The notes beneath the pieces were generated by a model. The model saw only the letters and a list, made by a program, of their open reading frames with translations, had not been told where the DNA came from and made no database searches. From positions 232,137-296,136 of the forward strand of contig RPFO01000189.1 in assembly GCA_009746045.1 (NCBI GenBank): a stretch of 64,000 nt of DNA. The letters are read 5' to 3'. Shown one piece after another: positions 1-9,011 of this stretch (position 1 is its first letter; every line of letters begins with the position of its first letter). The stretch comes from Mesostigma viride (taxonomy: Eukaryota; Streptophyta; Mesostigmatophyceae; Mesostigmatales; Mesostigmataceae). Made by a program: the position numbers and the translations under genes.

Positions 1-596
1 CATACGGCTCAGGAGCCAAACAAATTACAATGAGTCCCTATCCCTTCACGGGAGGCTCGTTGTGTTACCCATGTACAAGAGGTTGGCCAACTGTGGCAGC
101 CCATAGGTGTTCAGCTAAGAACTTGAGAAGTATGTACAACCTTCAGGACCTTAGGCGAAACCCCACAGATCACCCACAACAGCTCATCAGAAAACATTGC
201 TGACCCCCAGACGGGAGTCGGCGCCGGTCTGCTGCCCCTTATCGAACCAGACACAACATCTACGCGAAGCACATGCAAAACACAAGCTCCCATACTCGTT
301 CCAACCGTGGAAAATCAGGGGACCTGTCGCCACCTCACCAGCATGGTGGATGGGTCAGCCAGTCCGTGAAACTCCGCCTTAAGACGGCACCAGGGAATCG
401 AACCCCGCCCACAAACCACAGATCTGGGGAAACCTCAGACTGAGATGAAAACCCCAGATAGACATCTCTCCATCAGAGACAATGTCAGACATTCCCACAC
501 CAGAGACATGTCTCACCCCTCAAGGTGTGCTCAGGATTATGTACAATCAAGCTCCCAGCCTGATATCCAGAGACTTAAGCACCCAGCTCTCAGCTT
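1..596. other. 3' flank of the LTR-type retroelement, no gene seen
   Basis: This stretch lies downstream of the pol stop codon in the element's own (minus) direction, so it should hold the 3' untranslated region and perhaps part of a 3' LTR. I compared it by eye with 6.5-7.1 kb, where a 5' LTR would be expected, and saw no matching block. No open frame with recognisable content is present. The 3' LTR may be diverged, may extend past the left edge, or may be absent. Confidence 0.4.
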
Positions 597-3500
597 TTAG
601 ACAGATAGACCGACTTGACAGTCAGCATTCATGAGCTTCCTCAGTACATTGTACTGGGCTGGGGCCTTGTGTGGCAGCTTTGTCAATGCATCAGCAGGGT
701 TCTCCTCGCCAGGGATATGCTTCAAGTCAACCAAACTGGCCAACTCCTTCAGCAACAAATAATCCAGGTCCCGGCTCCTGGCCAGCTGCTTGTGAACAAA
801 CTGGACCATACCCATGCTGTCTGTTAGCAACAACGTCTCCATCTGCAAGGTCCAAGGGGTAACTGAAGCCAGCTCCAGCATTAACTCCTTTATGTACAGG
901 CTGGACTGGATCCCCTCGCATATGGCCCTGCATTCTGCCACATCTGAACTGATACAGACCCTCTTCTGCAGTCTGCTGTACCAGCTGAACAAACTTGCCC
1001 TGCTCTGATAAAAAGCAAACAGAGCAGCAGATCTCCCCCTGACCTTGGTAACCTGGCGAGCATCCATGGAACTGTCAACAAAGATCTCCAAGGTGATAGG
1101 CTGGGCAAAGTCAATCCCAGACAAAATCAGATCAGGGGTACTCTCCACCAACCGGGCTATGACTCGAGGCTTCTCATCCTCAAGCACCTCATCAGGCATT
1201 CTGCTATGGACCATCAAAGACGGACCACAGATGCTGGCAAACCAGGCCCACATGCCTCTCAACTCAGGTCCTGCAGCCTGGGTGATCTTCTCTGGCAAGG
1301 CCTTCACAATGGTCTGTTTATAATCTCCTCCAGCCTGAAGCCTGATACTCCACTCCCCGTCCCTCCTGAACAGGGTAGCCTGCATTCCACAGAACACTAC
1401 AGGCTTGTTGGGCTCCTGCCACAGCTCCTTGCCCAGTGAAAACTTGCCACTGATGACAGGAATAAACTTCTTCAGCCAGGTCGTGGGGGCTAGCAAATGC
1501 AGATCATCTCCATGCAAACTAGCATACACTGGCAGACCCTCCCATTGGGCCAGCAGCAAACAGGGATCAACTGAAGACACTCTCAAGCCACACTCACTGA
1601 TCAGAGCTTCCTGCAGCGTGAGTCTCCAGATGATTGGGCTCGACCTGAGTCCTTCCAGGCCCTTCAGAATAACCAGGAATTGTTGATGCAGCTCCAGCTT
1701 CCAGATGGCAGGCACCTCAACACAGTAAGGCTCATCCTGCTTCCACACCCTCCTGGCCACTTCTGGATCAGATTTTAAAAATGCCCTCTTGAAGTCCAGC
1801 AGCACTGATGACATAGCTGCTCCCCTGTTCAGCAACCCCACGTAGAGACATAGCAAAATTCTCCATGTGTCGTGTAGCATCCCTGGCGTGTATAGCTCCT
1901 CTCCTGGCAGACTCCCCGTGCCGTGATACTCATTCAGGACAGGCCTGACATGGGGCACTGATACCTCATCCACAACCTTCCTCTTCAGCACAAATCTCAA
2001 AGCAAGCTTCCTTGATGCTGGGGGACGTCTGTCTGTTGGTGCAGCACACTCAAACTGCAACCACTCCTCCAATGCCTTGGAGAAGGCGAGCTTCCAAGCC
2101 TCAAACAAAGTAGGCGAGCTCATCTCTTGGACCAGCTGGTCATATGTCAAAGGAGAGTGTGCAGCAAGGCTCCTGTGAGTTATGCCAATACTGCTGGGGT
2201 GCAACACAGCTGGAATCACCAAACTGGCCGCTGGGGGCACCTCCCCTTCATCCCATTTTACACCCTTGACCGGCTTGGCCCTGCACCTGACTGGAAATGT
2301 TGTCCTGAAATTTTCTAGGGGAATCATCCCCCAGCCATCTCTTCTCAGAGCTGTAGCTCTGATAGAAATCCCAGGATTGCCCAGAAAATTCTGACCCAAA
2401 ATCACAGGGCCATCATAGTCCTCTAGGACAAGGAAGGTCACATCCACACCCATGACAGGGGCAGTAACCTCTCCCAACACCCTTAGATGCGTCCTACCAC
2501 TGAAATCAGACACCCAGGGGCAACTTGGTTCTCCGACCAGCAGTTCTCCTGTATGCTGAGGTCCCATGACAGAAACCTGTGCATTGGTATCTATCTCCAT
2601 GGCAGCTACCTCAGGTTCATCCAACTGGACAAGCTTGGACACCTTAGGCTCCTTCTTGGCTCTTTGCAAAGCCTGTACAATATCTGATAGACGCACACCC
2701 CTAGGCCTGGTGTCGGGCCGTTCCGGAGGTGCAGCCTGTCCGCCTGCTTGCCCAACCACCGTATGTGAAGGTACCCCAGGGGCCGGGCCAGGGTCACCCT
2801 GAGGGCTCGATACAGCTGTAGCACCCTGATCAGGAAGCTCCACGTCACCCCCGCCTTGTACACCAGCGGGCACCTGGAAGAGGTCTCCTTGATTACCTCC
2901 CCGGGGACGGATCTTTGACCAGGACAGACGGTGCACTGCTTGGGAGCCATCAATGGCCACCCAGCACTTATGGCCAGCGGCTTCTACTCGGGTCACCACC
3001 CCATCATGCCAGCTGCCACGTTTCCCTGGAAAGCTTGGTTCCTTCCACACAACAACCTGTTGTCCAACGTTAGGTTCTAGGACACTCCAGCCCTTGTCTT
3101 TCTGCCTCAGCTTGAGGAACTTGGCCTCTAGCTTCTCCTTCCATGCCTGCTCAGCATCAGCTGGCAGCATCCTGGTATGCAGCATAAGAGGATTGATGGC
3201 AATGTCACCAAAGAACATGGGAGTCCTCAGGTTCAGCCTGTCCTCCACAGAACGTAGCCATGCAGATGTCACAATGGCAGATGACGTCCTTGGAATCCTC
3301 TCCACCAGCAGCACAGTCTTGATCTCTTGGATGGCTCTCTCCACCACCCCTTGCTGGCCGTGGCTCTCCCTGGGTGTAATCAGCAACTCTGGAAACTCTG
3401 GCAGGTTCTCACAGCACTCAAACTGAATGTCACACTGCAACAACTCCAACCCAGGGTACCTGCTCCTTGTCAACTTCAGAGCAGCAATCAATGTAGGCTT

Positions 3501-4187
3501 CTCCATGTCAGGCAGGATCTCTAGGGTCTTGTACTTGGTATATCTGTCCACTGCCACCAGCAGCTTCAAACCCCTGATTCTCTGAATATCTACCTGCACA
3601 TGGCCTGGCTGCAAAATAGGAGTCCTGGCATGAGACTGCTTGGGCTTTCTAGCAACTAGCCTGCACTTGCAAGCTTGAGCAACCTGTTGGCAGATGGAGT
3701 ACAACTCACTTCCTCCCAGCCGTCTAGCAACTTGCAAAGACTGAGCTGCATGGCCAAACATGGTATGCAACCTTGAGGCAATGTCATACAAGAGAGAAAA
3801 CCTTTTATTGTCATTATTAGCACTCAAGGTATGTACAGATCCCTTATGTACAGGAGGCACCAGGGTCGTGCCTGTCAGACTGTCTCCAGCCCTATCCTCA
3901 TCCTGACCATCCTGTGCCAGTCCTGCACGGTCAGAATGCTTCTGAGATCCACCTGGGTCCACATCACCAGGTCCTACCTCAGGCTCAGCACCGCCATGGC
4001 GGGCACGTTGGCGAGTAACCACTGCAGCTACAGCTGGCATACTCTCTGTGGTAACCAAGCTTGCCCCATCGTGTCCAATAGGCTCTTTCACTAGAGCATG
4101 GGGCTGCCCCTCACTGCTGTCACTAGCAGCTTCATTACACACCCCTGGGGGCACCCTCCAGGGTTCAGGGATGTGTGCAGGCTCAAG
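597..4187 (-). CDS. Pol polyprotein: IN - PR - RT - RNase H
   Basis: The frame opens right after the gag UGA and runs about 1,197 codons to a TAA. Residue numbers here count from a GTG at 4154. Integrase: H130/H135 and C155/C162 resemble the N-terminal zinc site; the catalytic triad is D189, D242 and E272 (VVERAIQ), followed by a C-terminal beta segment near 365-415. Protease: IDTNAQ at 521-526 with ILGQNFL at 585-591 has retropepsin layout, but Asn replaces the Gly of DTG/DSG. RT: motif A LLDFKRAF (D787) and motif C HGDDL (D883, D884). RNase H: D1027, E1074 and D1112, ending with the Copia-like IPGEENPADALTKLP. An approximately 100-residue Pro/Gly-rich linker separates integrase from protease. 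There is no ATG near the start, so expression probably depends on gag translation. Confidence 0.85.
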   Translation of the reverse strand, partial: LEPAHIPEPWRVPPGVCNEAASDSSEGQPHALVKEPIGHDGASLVTTESMPAVAAVVTRQRARHGGAEPEVGPGDVDPGGSQKHSDRAGLAQDGQDEDRAGDSLTGTTLVPPVHKGSVHTLSANNDNKRFSLLYDIASRLHTMFGHAAQSLQVARRLGGSELYSICQQVAQACKCRLVARKPKQSHARTPILQPGHVQVDIQRIRGLKLLVAVDRYTKYKTLEILPDMEKPTLIAALKLTRSRYPGLELLQCDIQFECCENLPEFPELLITPRESHGQQGVVERAIQEIKTVLLVERIPRTSSAIVTSAWLRSVEDRLNLRTPMFFGDIAINPLMLHTRMLPADAEQAWKEKLEAKFLKLRQKDKGWSVLEPNVGQQVVVWKEPSFPGKRGSWHDGVVTRVEAAGHKCWVAIDGSQAVHRLSWSKIRPRGGNQGDLFQVPAGVQGGGDVELPDQGATAVSSPQGDPGPAPGVPSHTVVGQAGGQAAPPERPDTRPRGVRLSDIVQALQRAKKEPKVSKLVQLDEPEVAAMEIDTNAQVSVMGPQHTGELLVGEPSCPWVSDFSGRTHLRVLGEVTAPVMGVDVTFLVLEDYDGPVILGQNFLGNPGISIRATALRRDGWGMIPLENFRTTFPVRCRAKPVKGVKWDEGEVPPAASLVIPAVLHPSSIGITHRSLAAHSPLTYDQLVQEMSSPTLFEAWKLAFSKALEEWLQFECAAPTDRRPPASRKLALRFVLKRKVVDEVSVPHVRPVLNEYHGTGSLPGEELYTPGMLHDTWRILLCLYVGLLNRGAAMSSVLLDFKRAFLKSDPEVARRVWKQDEPYCVEVPAIWKLELHQQFLVILKGLEGLRSSPIIWRLTLQEALISECGLRVSSVDPCLLLAQWEGLPVYASLHGDDLHLLAPTTWLKKFIPVISGKFSLGKELWQEPNKPVVFCGMQATLFRRDGEWSIRLQAGGDYKQTIVKALPEKITQAAGPELRGMWAWFASICGPSLMVHSRMPDEVLEDEKPRVIARLVESTPDLILSGIDFAQPITLEIFVDSSMDARQVTKVRGRSAALFAFYQSRASLFSWYSRLQKRVCISSDVAECRAICEGIQSSLYIKELMLELASVTPWTLQMETLLLTDSMGMVQFVHKQLARSRDLDYLLLKELASLVDLKHIPGEENPADALTKLPHKAPAQYNVLRKLMNADCQVGLSV

Positions 4188-5375
4188 TCAATGATCAGCA
4201 GCCTTGCCCTTGCCCTTGTCCTGGGATGGACCAGCCTTGTCCTTGCTGCCACCCTGAGCTGGCTTGCTCTGACCTTCCTGCCTCAGGTACGAGGGACACT
4301 CATTCCTGAAGTGACCCTTCCCCTGGCAGAAATAACATTCCACCTGACTGATGTCCCGTGAGGTCCCACTGCTGGGCCCAGCCTTGGGAGGACCACCCAC
4401 CCTCTTGAAGTCAAACTGGGACTGTGGATGTCCCGACTTCGGCGGGGTCCCCCGTCCAGCCCTTCTGTCACGCCCCCTCCTGGACCTTCCTCGACCCCTT
4501 GAAGAGGTCTCAGGCCCTCTCGAGGGCGCTGGGCCCCCGTGGCCCGATCCCCTCATGGACTTAACCGTGGGTTCAGTGGCCTCCTCATCACCCTGACGAG
4601 GGCGCTTACCACCCACGTACTTGCCGCTGAAACACTCATACAACTGGTCCGTCATGGCTGCCCAGCCATGGACCTGTCGCATGTGGATGGTCACATTATC
4701 CATGGTGACCGGATCCAGCTGCAGCGACTTGAGAAAGTCGCCCATGGCCATCCGATCTGCGACGAAGAAGCCCTTGGCCATGGCGTCCTCCCTCAGCTTG
4801 ACGAAGTCTTCAAAGGCGTGGACCACTAGCTGCCCCTTGATGGGCTTGTAGTCCAGGTATTCTTGCTTCAGGTGGGACCCATCTATGGTCCTCTTGTCAC
4901 TCAGGAACGACCTGAGTCGCGTCATAAACGCCGCCCAGGTGTCCCCCGCCGCGTGTCGCTCCCGAACAAACTTGAACAGCCGCCTCGCCGACTGCCGTAT
5001 GTAGGCACTAGACGCCAGGATGCGAAGCTTGTCACCGTTGTATATCTCCGTGTACAAGTTCATGTCCTCTAACATCCTCTCAGCATCCCGGGGCTGCCAA
5101 TTGTCCTTGATGGACTGAAACTGGCCTAGCACCGCGTACCCCTCAGCAACGGTTGGTCGCTTAGGCGCCGCTTGATCTGCGGCTGGCGCGTGCTGCCCGC
5201 CCTGCGATCCTTGGCTCTGATTATCTGGCACCTCAGCCTGGTCTCCCAGCGCCTGGCCGTCCCCGCGTCCATCGCGTCCACCGCGTCCATCGCGTCCATC
5301 TCGTCCATCCAGCCCAGCGCCGCGCCGCGCGAAGCCCATAAAGCCCGCTTGTTGGTTGATAGCTCCATCCTCCAT
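4188..5375 (-). CDS. Gag-like nucleocapsid protein, CCHC zinc knuckle
   Basis: The 395-residue frame starts at an ATG and ends at UGA. Near the N-terminus is a short collagen-like run of GRD/GRG triplets. Residues about 85-270 have the helical, charged composition of retrotransposon capsid proteins, with a QFQSIKDNW segment and WAAFMTRLRSFL. An RG-rich basic stretch follows (about 290-330), suited to RNA binding. Near residue 360 is a perfect CX2CX4HX4C knuckle (CYFCQGKGHFRNEC), and the tail is Lys/Gly/Gln-rich. Its expected role is packaging element RNA into virus-like particles in the cytoplasm. The UGA at its end is followed directly by the open pol frame, so a minority Gag-Pol fusion by readthrough is plausible. 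Confidence is high for Gag identity, moderate for the mechanism. Confidence 0.85.
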   Translation of the reverse strand: MEDGAINQQAGFMGFARRGAGLDGRDGRDGRGGRDGRGDGQALGDQAEVPDNQSQGSQGGQHAPAADQAAPKRPTVAEGYAVLGQFQSIKDNWQPRDAERMLEDMNLYTEIYNGDKLRILASSAYIRQSARRLFKFVRERHAAGDTWAAFMTRLRSFLSDKRTIDGSHLKQEYLDYKPIKGQLVVHAFEDFVKLREDAMAKGFFVADRMAMGDFLKSLQLDPVTMDNVTIHMRQVHGWAAMTDQLYECFSGKYVGGKRPRQGDEEATEPTVKSMRGSGHGGPAPSRGPETSSRGRGRSRRGRDRRAGRGTPPKSGHPQSQFDFKRVGGPPKAGPSSGTSRDISQVECYFCQGKGHFRNECPSYLRQEGQSKPAQGGSKDKAGPSQDKGKGKAADH

Positions 5376-5477
5376 GATGGCCTCTGTTCAGATCTGCTAC
5401 AGCCAGCCAAGTGGCCAAGCAGCAATTAAAGCAATATAAGCTACTGAACAAGAAAGGAAAGTGCCAAGTGTTACCAC

Positions 5478-5690
5478 TCAGGCAAGACCACCACGGCTGG
5501 CCCCAGGCGCGTCCTGGTTCTCCTTGTCGCTGTCGTCGTCGCTGTCGCTCACCACAATCAGCTCTGGTACCCTGCTACCTGCTGCGCCGTCGTCGACCCG
5601 CTGTCGGCCCGCGATGACTGAATCGTCACCGTTGGTAAAGTAGACAGGTGACAACCCGTCGTTGGCACCCTCGCGGATTGTACTTGGCAC
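5478..5690 (-). CDS. Short acidic leader ORF upstream of gag
   Basis: A 70-codon frame with its own ATG, in the same frame as gag but separated from it by stop codons. It contains ELIVVSDSDDDSDKENQ, a hydrophobic core followed by Ser/Asp residues that matches the general form of a SUMO-interacting motif. I recognise no wider domain. It could be a leader ORF of the retroelement, an exon of a spliced gag leader, or chance open sequence in GC-rich DNA. Its position between the putative promoter and gag favours the first two. Confidence 0.3.
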   Translation of the reverse strand: MPSTIREGANDGLSPVYFTNGDDSVIAGRQRVDDGAAGSRVPELIVVSDSDDDSDKENQDAPGASRGGLA

Positions 5691-5716
5691 CTCGTGGTCG
5701 CCAAGTGTCTCGTCGC

Positions 5717-6394
5717 CTAGCCCAGCGACACCCCCTGCTCCTCCTCAAGGTCACTATCGTACCCAAGAGGTGCAAACTCTTCCCAACGCGTCACACGAAC
5801 GCGAAGGGGCGGGGGCAGCTCCTGAAAAGGAACTCTTACTCGCTCGGAAACCTGCCGACTCTTGTCGCGCGCTGTCCTCCGGCGATGGCTTCCGCTGTCG
5901 CCCCGACCTCTGCAAGCCGCCTGTAGCTCCGCTCCGCGTCGTTCACGCCTAACTGGCCCCGCTGCAACACCCTCGTCGCCGATGCCGCCTGCGAAAGCAC
6001 GTGGTACTCCCGCGCCCGCTACTGTCGGTACAAACTCGTGTCGCCCTGCGCCAGCTGCCTCCGCAACCTCGCCTCGCCTTGCCGCCAACTCCGTCCGCAC
6101 TCGCTCTGCTACTGCTGTAATCACCGTCTGGATGCCGACCAACCCGTGAAGCTCCTGCTCAAGGTCGTCGATGCTCCGGTGCTCCGGAATGACGATGGTT
6201 TGTACGTGTCGCAGAATTCGCTCCCAATCTTCGACCTGGTCGTCGACGAATTGCACGAAGCTGCGATTTACAGGCGGACGATCTGCAAGCAATAAAGATA
6301 GATCCCGAACGACACGGCGTAATTCAGGAGAAATCGAACCCCCAGCAGACTGCCGAAACCGGAAATCCTGCTGCCGTTGTTCCTCCTGCACCAT
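5717..6394 (-). CDS. Hypothetical 225-residue upstream ORF of the retroelement
   Basis: An ATG-initiated frame about 300 nt downstream of a minus-strand TATA box. The N-terminal half is predicted helical (RRVVRDLSLLLADRPP, then DDQVEDWERILRHVQ and DDLEQELHGLVGIQ), and the C-terminal half is Arg/Gly/Ala-rich. It is not in the gag frame and is separated from gag by the shorter acidic ORF. No family is recognised. It may be an extra structural ORF of the element, or a leader joined to gag by splicing or frameshift; chance cannot be excluded in a GC-rich region. Confidence 0.35.
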   Translation of the reverse strand: MVQEEQRQQDFRFRQSAGGSISPELRRVVRDLSLLLADRPPVNRSFVQFVDDQVEDWERILRHVQTIVIPEHRSIDDLEQELHGLVGIQTVITAVAERVRTELAARRGEVAEAAGAGRHEFVPTVAGAGVPRAFAGGIGDEGVAAGPVRRERRGAELQAACRGRGDSGSHRRRTARDKSRQVSERVRVPFQELPPPLRVRVTRWEEFAPLGYDSDLEEEQGVSLG

Positions 6395-6689
6395 TCACCA
6401 CCGGACGAGCTCCTCTCGTCGTCAACGCTGCACACCGCAACCGGCAACGACCCTCCTGGCCGTTCCGCTGAGACTGGTTGTAATTTGAGTTAACGTTCTT
6501 CGCACACGCAATGTGAAGGATATGGTTGCAATGCAGCAATGTGTGAATATGGTTGGAAACGGAGCTTTGTTAAAATCGGATAATGTTTACAGCGCTCACA
6601 CACTTGAGGCTTGTACACGCGCTTGCCAAGTCAAGGCACAACACGTGAGGCGGGCTCGCAAGAGATGCCCATTTGGCACTGGCCTATTG

Positions 6690-6697
6690 TTTATATA
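6690..6697 (-). promoter_or_regulatory. TATA box candidate for the retroelement transcript
   Basis: The minus strand reads TATATAAA here, in otherwise GC-rich DNA, about 300 nt upstream of the first element ORF and reading toward gag-pol. The position suits a promoter in a 5' LTR. No second copy of this box occurs in the 3' flank, so LTR membership is unproven. Confidence 0.35.
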
Positions 6698-6700
6698 CTT

Positions 6701-7159
6701 GTGCACTGTGCTTGCTAGTCCTGAGCAGCCTAGGAGGCCTGCTCAGTAATAACACCCCGGTACAGTATTCACTACCTGTACAGCGCCCAACTCCTATACA
6801 GTAGGTCTGCCATACAGGCACAGTGACCACAGAGCACAGTCCACAGTGACTATTGCATCTGCACCTAGAAGTCCAGGACTAAGCCTGCGGTACCAACAGA
6901 CCACAGGTTAAGGTTCCTATTTCCTGCGTACGACGTATCAATCCAATACCGTCGTAGGTACAGCACCTAATTCCTGTCAGCCCAGGAATTACTGTCGACC
7001 CCATATGTCGTCGGCAAATATTCACGTCCGACTTAGAAGAACAGCCGGCTCGCGCTCGCGCGCGACCGGGAAGTCGGAACGCCATAACTTTCTTGATACT
7101 TGTCGGAATGAACTCGTTCCGGTGCAGCTGGAATCGCAGAGATATGCCGAATCAGGATC
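6701..7159. other. Non-coding flank between the retroelement and LINE debris
   Basis: No supported gene. The stretch holds many short cacag/acagg words and the sequence upstream of the presumed retroelement promoter, so it may contain the outer part of a 5' LTR. I found no inverted repeat or long tandem repeat in it. Confidence 0.4.
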
Positions 7160-7810
7160 ACGCCAATGCGCTTGGCGTTAACTACTCTCGCCCCCGCCTT
7201 CACGGCTCATTGCCCTCTGCTCGACCCTCGATCCTCGGGCGCTCTGTCGCCGAGATCTGAGCCCCCCACCCCACTGCCATCTCCGTTATCACCTTTCGCT
7301 CCATCCTCAAGGAGGCCTTCCAGCAGCACGTACGCGACCCTCCTCGCCGCAGATGTGGATTGTGGGGGCCATGGGTCAGGCACGCTGGCTGCTGAGCTCC
7401 CTCTCCTCTCCTCCACCACCGCCGCCACCTCTGGACAAGCTCCTCGCCTCCGCCGCCGCCACCTCTGGACAAGCTCCTCGCCTCCACCGCCGCCACCGCC
7501 ACCGCACCGACACCATCACTGCCCAGCTCCTCGACATCGACAAGCGCCTATTTAGGACAGCGCCAGATCACCATTGAGTGCCTGCATACACCGCAGGCCT
7601 CACTGCCCCTGCGGTGAAGGACCTTGCCTCCCGGCCAGCCGAGCCCCTGCTGGCCCAGCCGGCGAGGTGCCCGGAACTGAGCACCTCCCACCCACTGAGA
7701 CCTGGGCAGCGGCCCATGCTGATGAACCACACCACCACCACCAACTCCGCCATCGCCGCCCGCATGCAGCTCAAGCAACAGACGCGAGGAGGCCGAGCTC
7801 GACAATTAAA
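7160..7810 (+). pseudogene. Degraded LINE ORF1-like fragment, copy 1
   Basis: This block is a diverged copy of 15.28-15.83 kb. Shared signposts are the TTCGCTCCATCCT...AGGAGGCC segment, the GAGTGCCTGCA...ACCGCAGGCCTCAC segment and the CACCACCACCA run followed by GCTCAAGCAACAGACGC. Its reading frames are interrupted. The better preserved copy at 15-16.3 kb carries an ORF1-like RNA-binding domain downstream, which is why I call this one a LINE ORF1 relic. Confidence 0.5.
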
Positions 7811-7883
7811 TAATTAAACTCGTGCTCCCGTTGGGGAGTGACGGAGCCGATTATTGTAACCCCGATGGGTCACTGGATGGACA

Positions 7884-8339
7884 TTGGATGGATGGATGGA
7901 TGGATGGATGGATGGATGGATGGATGGATGGATGGATGGATGGATGGATGGATGGATGGATGGATGGATGGATGGATGGATGGATGGATGGATGGATGGA
8001 TGGATGGATGGATGGATGGATGGATGGATGGATGGATGGATGGATGGATGGATGGATGGATGGATGGATGGATGGATGGATGGATGGATGGATGGATGGA
8101 TGGATGGATGGATGGATGGATGGATGGATGGATGGATGGATGGATGGATGGATGGATGGATGGATGGATGGATGGATGGATGGATGGATGGATGGATGGA
8201 TGGATGGATGGATGGATGGATGGATGGATGGATGGATGGATGGATGGATGGATGGATGGATGGATGGATGGATGGATGGATGGATGGATGGATGGATGGA
8301 TGGATGGATGGATGGATGGATGGATGGATGGATGGATGG
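7884..8339 (+). repeat. (GGAT)n tetranucleotide array, about 114 copies
   Basis: A near-perfect GGAT run of about 456 bp. All plus frames read Trp-Met-Asp-Gly and all minus frames read His-Pro-Ser-Ile, so the long open frames here are artefacts. It abuts the 3' end of a minus-strand LINE fragment, where it would be a (TCCA)n tail, suggesting a retrotransposition tail that later expanded. Confidence 0.97.
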
Positions 8340-8410
8340 GTACACGCAATCCTACCGATCTAATCTATCCACAAAAACAAGCCAACTCTATATCAATGGT
8401 GCCCTCTACC

Positions 8411-8995
8411 CTAGGGGTCTTGTCTAGCATGCTCCCCGCGTTTGAAAACACGCGAGCGCTTCCCCACTGGAGGGGGGCCGTTGTCCTCTATGACTTGAGC
8501 CCACTTGGCCTTGTCCATCATCTTGTTCCAAATCACGGAGAGGCCTAGCCCCCCCATGTCCTCTACTAGCTGTTCTTTGAAAGTGCGGGCCTTGCGGCGA
8601 CGTCTAGCAATTTGCTGCATGGGCCCGGCCCACGTGAGGAGGTGCCTGCCAGGCTGAGCTGGTCGCAGCCCTGCAGAGGGGCCACGTGAAGGGTCTTAGT
8701 ACCTGGTTGGTGCGAGCTAAGTGCCCTACTAGCTGCCTGAGGCGCCGCTGCTTATTAATGGTGCTGGTGATATATGGCATGCCGAGGTACATTGAAGTTC
8801 TCACTGCGGACGAGAGCATGGCGTATCCCACACGAAAAATTGCCCGCAGCATGTTGGTGACCGCGCCGTCCAGCTTTCTGGCAAGGTCGGCTGTGAGGGT
8901 CCACGTACGTCTCGGCCCCGTACGTAAGAACACGGAGGACCAGGGAGGTCCTGTTTCTCTACCTTGCCCAAGGGCTTGCGCCACAGGGCCCTGAC
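8411..8995 (-). pseudogene. 5'-truncated LINE ORF2 3' end (minus copy)
   Basis: The minus strand encodes a relic of the ORF2 C-terminal region: KLDGAVTNMLRAIF, then ITSTINKQRRLRQLVGHLAR, then [19 protein letters not shown] and PPPVGKR. The same blocks occur in the better copy at 17.5-18.4 kb. Frames are broken and the RT core is missing. It faces a plus-strand relic of the same region starting at about 9012, so the two are joined 5' end to 5' end. Its 3' side runs into the (GGAT)n array. Confidence 0.75.
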
Positions 8996-9011
8996 AGTAT
9001 TGACGTAAAGC

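Larger units (their letters stand above)
597..6700 (-). mobile_element. Copia-related LTR-type retroelement with integrase ahead of protease
   Basis: Reading on the minus strand there is a promoter-like TATA box, two short upstream frames, gag with a zinc knuckle, and a long pol. Pol carries an HHCC-type zinc segment and DDE integrase, a retropepsin-like domain, a Copia-type RT and a Copia-type RNase H, in that order. Classical Copia is PR-IN-RT-RH and classical Gypsy is PR-RT-RH-IN. Gag and pol share one frame, split only by a UGA at 4188-4190. The frames are long and unbroken, so the copy looks young or under selection. I could not find paired LTRs, a clear primer-binding site or target-site duplications, so the outer borders given here are rough. 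Confidence 0.8.

Noticed and set aside
385-470. A perfect B-box word (GGTTCGATTCCC, minus strand) suggesting a tRNA
   Set aside because: The T stem can form, but no acceptor 5' strand, D arm or anticodon arm could be found upstream.
1-7100. A pair of LTRs around the retroelement
   Set aside because: No matching blocks were seen between 1-590 and 6500-7100, and the TATA box has no counterpart on the 3' side, so LTRs are not annotated.
7822-8548. Long frames of Trp-Met-Asp-Gly or His-Pro-Ser-Ile repeats on both strands
   Set aside because: They are translations of the (GGAT)n array; no stop codon can arise in it, so openness means nothing.
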